A stretch of 8,634 nucleotides of DNA from an uncultured Eubacteriales bacterium (lineage in GTDB: Bacteria > Bacillota_I > Bacilli_A > RF39 > UBA660), in NCBI GenBank assembly GCA_900321645.1, contig ONWZ01000002.1, positions 1 to 8,634 of the forward strand. The letters are read 5' to 3'. Positions within the stretch are counted from its first letter, which is position 1. Every line of letters starts with the position of its first letter. The translations under genes and the position numbers were made by a program. Positions 6,258 through 8,634 of this stretch are shown here, in pieces. The notes under the pieces were generated by a model that searched no databases, was not told the origin of the DNA, and worked only from the letters and a program-made list of their open reading frames with translations.

Positions 6258-6278
6258 TTTAATTCTCCTTTCTATTTA

Positions 6279-6287
6279 ATTATAACA
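6279..6287 (-). promoter_or_regulatory. Extended -10 promoter of the 81-residue gene
   Basis: TG-T-TATAAT on the minus strand (6287-6279) is a perfect extended -10. No good -35 is present because the upstream bases are the rpsI terminator. The start would be near 6272, leaving about 15 bases before the ATG. Confidence 0.55.
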
Positions 6288-6313
6288 CAAAAAAAGAACC
6301 ATTTAGGTTCTTT
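6286..6313 (-). terminator. Intrinsic terminator after rpsI
   Basis: AAAGAACC (6313-6306), loop TAAAT, GGTTCTTT (6300-6293) form a perfect 8-bp stem, followed by four more T. It starts seven bases after the rpsI stop codon and ends the rplM-rpsI operon. Confidence 0.85.
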
Positions 6314-6319
6314 ATAATA

Positions 6320-6742
6320 TTATCTCTTACTAAATTGTGGAGCACGTCTAGCAGCTTTTAATCCTGGTTTCTTTCTTTCCTTTTGTCTTGGATCTCTAGT
6401 AACCATTCCAGCTTTCTTTAAAATCTTTCTGTAGCTATCTTCCTTAGCTTCATTTTCTTTATCGTATTCCAAAAGTGCTCTTGTAATACCTAATCTGATT
6501 GCTCCAGTTTGCCCAGAGAAACCTCCACCAGTTACATTACAATCTACATCGAATGTTTCTAAATTATTAGTAAGTTCTAATGGTTGTTTTAAATCCATTA
6601 CTAATACTGGAAATGGCATATATTCATTAACGTCACGTCCATTTACCGTAATTTTACCTTTACCTGGAGTAAGAATAACTCTAGCTACTGAACTTTTTCT
6701 TCTACCAGTTCCACAAAATGTTCTATTTTCTTTCTTTGCCAT
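6320..6742 (-). CDS. rpsI: 30S ribosomal protein S9
   Basis: S9 sits in the head of the small subunit, and its basic C-terminal tail reaches the P-site tRNA. Visible features are GTGRRKSSVARV (11-22), ITVNGR (31-36), the glycine-rich core GGGFSGQTGAIRLGITRAL (72-90), DPRQKERKKPG (116-126) and the invariant C-terminal SKR (138-140). At 140 residues it is about ten longer than the usual Bacillus S9; the extra residues seem to be at the N-terminus and in the acidic ENEAKED stretch (96-102). The start is two bases after the rplM stop and the ribosome binding site is weak, lying inside the end of rplM, so translation is probably coupled. Confidence 0.98.
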   Translation of the reverse strand: MAKKENRTFCGTGRRKSSVARVILTPGKGKITVNGRDVNEYMPFPVLVMDLKQPLELTNNLETFDVDCNVTGGGFSGQTGAIRLGITRALLEYDKENEAKEDSYRKILKKAGMVTRDPRQKERKKPGLKAARRAPQFSKR

Positions 6743-6744
6743 AA

Positions 6745-7182
6745 TTATTCTCTACCTACCTTTATTTCTTTTGGTTGTTGTGCTGTATGTGGATGTTCAC
6801 TTCCAGCATAAACGAATAATTTCTTATACATTTGTCTTCCTAATCTGTTATGTGGAAGCATTCCTTTTACTGCTCTTTCAACCATTTCTACTGGATAATT
6901 TTCAATCATTTCTCTACCAGTTCTAGTTCTTAAACCACCAGCATATCTACTGTGATTATAATATTTTTTTCCTTCTAATTTATTACCAGTTAATAACACT
7001 TTATCAGCATTAATAATGATAATATTATCACCGCAATCAATGTGTGGAGTATAAGTTACTTTATGTTTACCCCTTAACATTGCTGCTGCTTTAGCTGCTA
7101 CTCTACCAAGTGCTATGTCTTTTGCATCGATAACATACCAATTTCTAGTAACAGTTTCTTTAGTTTGCATAAATGTTTTCAT
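6745..7182 (-). CDS. rplM: 50S ribosomal protein L13
   Basis: L13 is an early-assembling protein of the large subunit that binds 23S rRNA. From the ATG at 7182-7180 the product is 145 residues, the family norm, with RNWYVIDAKDIALGRVAAKAAAMLRGKHK near the N-terminus and then YTPHIDCGDNIIIINADKV, GGLRTRTGREM, VKGMLPHNRLGRQMYKKLFVY and GSEHPHTAQQP. The frame also opens at an ATG at 7218, twelve codons earlier. I reject that start because it has no ribosome binding site and adds residues foreign to the family. The ATG at 7182 has AAGGAG (7194-7189) six bases upstream. It leads the operon with rpsI and has its own consensus promoter and a structured leader. Confidence 0.97.
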   Translation of the reverse strand: MKTFMQTKETVTRNWYVIDAKDIALGRVAAKAAAMLRGKHKVTYTPHIDCGDNIIIINADKVLLTGNKLEGKKYYNHSRYAGGLRTRTGREMIENYPVEMVERAVKGMLPHNRLGRQMYKKLFVYAGSEHPHTAQQPKEIKVGRE

Positions 7183-7219
7183 TTTCTTCTCCTTATATAA
7201 ATTAATATTTATCTTCATA

Positions 7220-7244
7220 ATTTTCGTGTTCCCAATACGAAAAT
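7220..7244 (-). promoter_or_regulatory. Leader hairpin of rplM, candidate L13 autoregulatory element
   Basis: Within the roughly 84-base leader, ATTTTCGT (7244-7237) and ACGAAAAT (7227-7220) form a perfect 8-bp stem with a nine-base loop ATTGGGAAC. Low-GC Firmicutes are known to carry an L13 leader RNA in front of rplM. Position and shape agree, but I cannot confirm membership in that family by eye. No T-tract follows, so it is not a terminator. Confidence 0.5.
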
Positions 7245-7272
7245 CAATCTGATATAAAATGTACCGATTATG

Positions 7273-7301
7273 ATTATATTAAATATTTACTATTTTGTCA
7301 A
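7273..7301 (-). promoter_or_regulatory. Consensus promoter of rplM-rpsI
   Basis: TTGACA (7301-7296), 17 bases, TATAAT (7278-7273) on the minus strand: a perfect sigma-A promoter, as expected for a ribosomal protein operon. The start would be near 7266. The -35 begins where the T-tract of the preceding terminator ends. Confidence 0.92.
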
Positions 7302-7328
7302 GAAAAAAATGCCATTTTTGGCATTTTT
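7302..7328 (-). terminator. Intrinsic terminator after the DUF1292-like gene
   Basis: ATGCCA (7324-7319), four A, TGGCAT (7314-7309), then a run of T, on the minus strand; flanking A and T runs extend the stem. It lies just after the stop codon of the DUF1292-like gene. Confidence 0.8.
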
Positions 7329-7333
7329 GGACA

Positions 7334-7576
7334 TTATTCTTTTACGAACAAAGGAAGTATTGCTTTAAGTAAGTCTTCACCTAATACTTCATCTAAATAA
7401 ATATCGCCATCTTTATATGTAGCCAATACTATTTTATAGTTATCTTTAATATCTGTACCATCTTCATTTACTTCGGCAATATAATAATACTCTTTATCAT
7501 CTTTTTCTACTTTATCGATTACTAAATATTCTTCATTATTACCTAATGTAACTATTTTATTAATTTCTAATCCCAT
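7334..7576 (-). CDS. DUF1292-like small acidic protein (YrzB-like)
   Basis: This 80-residue protein resembles the DUF1292 family, small proteins widespread in Firmicutes and of unknown function. The family pattern is a strand of the type (I/V)-x-(L/V)-x-(D/N)-x-x-(G/E) followed by a second strand and a YY(I/V)A-type strand. Here these are KIVTLGNNEEYLVIDKVEKD (7-26), KEYYYIAEVNEDG (28-40), a middle strand KIVLATYKDGDIYLDEV (48-64) and a C-terminal helix EDLLKAILPLF (67-77). The ribosome binding site GGAGG (7586-7582) directly follows the upstream gene's stop codon, so the two are probably co-translated. A terminator follows. In other Firmicutes DUF1292 genes often lie near RNA or translation genes; its partner here is the acidic protein. 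No function is assigned. Confidence 0.75.
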   Translation of the reverse strand: MGLEINKIVTLGNNEEYLVIDKVEKDDKEYYYIAEVNEDGTDIKDNYKIVLATYKDGDIYLDEVLGEDLLKAILPLFVKE

Positions 7577-7586
7577 TTTTTCCTCC

Positions 7587-8634
7587 TTAAGCTACTTTCT
7601 TTTTAGTTTTAACACTATAATCACTATTGATTAATTTATCTATTTGTTCATCAAAAGATACTTTATTTTCTTCAAAAGATTCATCTGGCTCTGAAGATTC
7701 TACATTCGGAAATTCTTCTTTGGTTACCCAAAAGGCATCCGGCATTTCAGTGACAGGCTGCTCAGTAACAACAGGACTAACAGGTTCAGGAACTGCTGCT
7801 ACTTCAGGCATAACTTCTGCCACATTATTATCAAAGATAGCTTCATTTTTCGTATCGAACACGTCTTCATAACGTTCTGAAAATAAAGGTGCTTCATTAA
7901 ATGGTTTTACTTCCTGAAATAGTTCATTATCTACGACTGGTTCAGTTACAATTGCTTCTTCTACTTCCGGAACCACATTTTCTTCTAAATCTTCCTTAAT
8001 TTCAGGAATCATATCTACTTTATTTTCTTCTTTACCGACATCTTCTTGAATTATTTCTTCTTGTTTTACTTCCCCTGGTTCAGATAAAGTATCATACAAA
8101 GAAACATTTTCTTCAAATATATCATTAATACCCTTTGGTTTATCCTCAAAGACATTTTCAACTGGTAATGTTTCTTCTGATATAATTTCATCATCAGCTT
8201 GAACTTGTTCTATTACTAATTCAGGAGCCTTAGTTACTTTTTCTACTTTATTGCCAAATAATTCATTTACTCTAACAATTACTCCATTACATTTTTCAAT
8301 AGCTCTTTCTATATTAAAATCATCATTTAAATCTCTAATTTTTTTAACTTGATTAATTTCATAAGTTCTATTATCATTATCAAATTCAAATGGATAAGAA
8401 CGTACATTATTCGTATCTAAAGGTTCTTCAACCGGTAATGCAATATCATTACCATCAACAAATAATCGATCATTTCTATTAATTCTTTCAAGATATTCTT
8501 GATTCATATTTTCAATATTTGCAATATTATCAGTAAAATATGTAATAGTCTTTCTAATATTAGCAATTTTTTTAGTATTATCTTCCATATGTTCAAGTAC
8601 TTTTAATTGCTCATCAATTTTAATTCTAGTAAAT
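7587..8634 (-). CDS. Acidic, mostly disordered protein of unknown function, 5' end outside the window
   Basis: I do not recognise this protein. The first ATG in the window (8588-8586) has no ribosome binding site, and the frame stays open for the 15 preceding codons to the edge with coding-like residues (IKIDEQLKVLEH), so the true start is probably outside. Numbering from that ATG, residues 1-125 look folded and partly helical (KKIANIRKTITYF, RAIEKCNGVIVRVNELFGN). Residues 125-315 are Glu/Pro/Val-rich and look disordered, with a repeated short motif, hydrophobic-Phe-acidic: NVFED (145-149), DIFEE (156-160), ELFQE (222-226), DVFDT (242-246) and AIFDN (250-254). The end is basic (KTKKKVA). There is no visible signal peptide or membrane segment in this part. 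It precedes and is coupled to the DUF1292-like gene. A scaffold or adaptor role is speculation. Confidence 0.75.
   Translation of the reverse strand, partial: FTRIKIDEQLKVLEHMEDNTKKIANIRKTITYFTDNIANIENMNQEYLERINRNDRLFVDGNDIALPVEEPLDTNNVRSYPFEFDNDNRTYEINQVKKIRDLNDDFNIERAIEKCNGVIVRVNELFGNKVEKVTKAPELVIEQVQADDEIISEETLPVENVFEDKPKGINDIFEENVSLYDTLSEPGEVKQEEIIQEDVGKEENKVDMIPEIKEDLEENVVPEVEEAIVTEPVVDNELFQEVKPFNEAPLFSERYEDVFDTKNEAIFDNNVAEVMPEVAAVPEPVSPVVTEQPVTEMPDAFWVTKEEFPNVESSEPDESFEENKVSFDEQIDKLINSDYSVKTKKKVA

Noticed and set aside
7183..7218. Twelve-codon N-terminal extension of L13 from the ATG at 7218
   Set aside because: There is no ribosome binding site, the extra residues are absent from the family, and a strong AAGGAG lies ahead of the ATG at 7182.
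7627..7872. Plus-strand open frame of 81 codons rich in Ser and Thr
   Set aside because: It is the mirror of the Glu/Asp-rich coding strand of the acidic protein, with no ribosome binding site; a typical antisense shadow.

Overview
The window is a gene-dense, AT-rich stretch in which every protein gene lies on the minus strand, so transcription runs from high to low coordinates. Strong AGGAGG-type ribosome binding sites, sigma-A-like promoters (one a perfect TTGACA-17-TATAAT), short intrinsic terminators and the rpsO-pnp and rplM-rpsI gene orders point to a low-GC Firmicute. An uncultured or host-associated member of the Bacilli (Erysipelotrichia- or Mollicutes-related) is my best guess, but that is inference. 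TGA is a stop codon (end of purA) and the Trp codons I checked are TGG, so this is not the Mycoplasma code.

In transcription order: (1) 8634-7334, a 5'-truncated acidic, largely disordered protein followed by a small DUF1292-like protein, ending at a hairpin near 7310-7325. (2) 7301-6286, the ribosomal operon rplM-rpsI with a consensus promoter, a leader hairpin and its own terminator. (3) 6287-5976, a lone 81-residue protein of unknown function with an extended -10 promoter and a hairpin that could terminate in both directions. (4) 5975-5864, a regulatory-looking gap with an inverted repeat, a good plus-strand extended -10 promoter and a small hairpin followed by eight T. (5) 5863-1604, a nucleotide operon purA-purB-pyrG, with a 4-base purA/purB overlap and a terminator that includes the pyrG stop codon. 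(6) 1608-496, a two-gene unit encoding a flavin-binding PPOX-fold protein and a class I SAM-dependent methyltransferase. (7) 474-45, rpsO with its own promoter, structured leader and terminator. (8) 29-1, the first ten codons of what is almost certainly pnp.

PurA and PurB together convert IMP to AMP, and PyrG converts UTP to CTP, so operon 5 supplies the amino-group-bearing purine and pyrimidine nucleotides. The rest is mostly ribosome and RNA metabolism with small proteins of unknown role in between. I see no mobile element, CRISPR array, tRNA or rRNA gene, and no gene-free stretch longer than about 150 bases. The less explained parts are the 5880-5980 gap, the lone 81-residue protein, and the acidic protein at the right edge.
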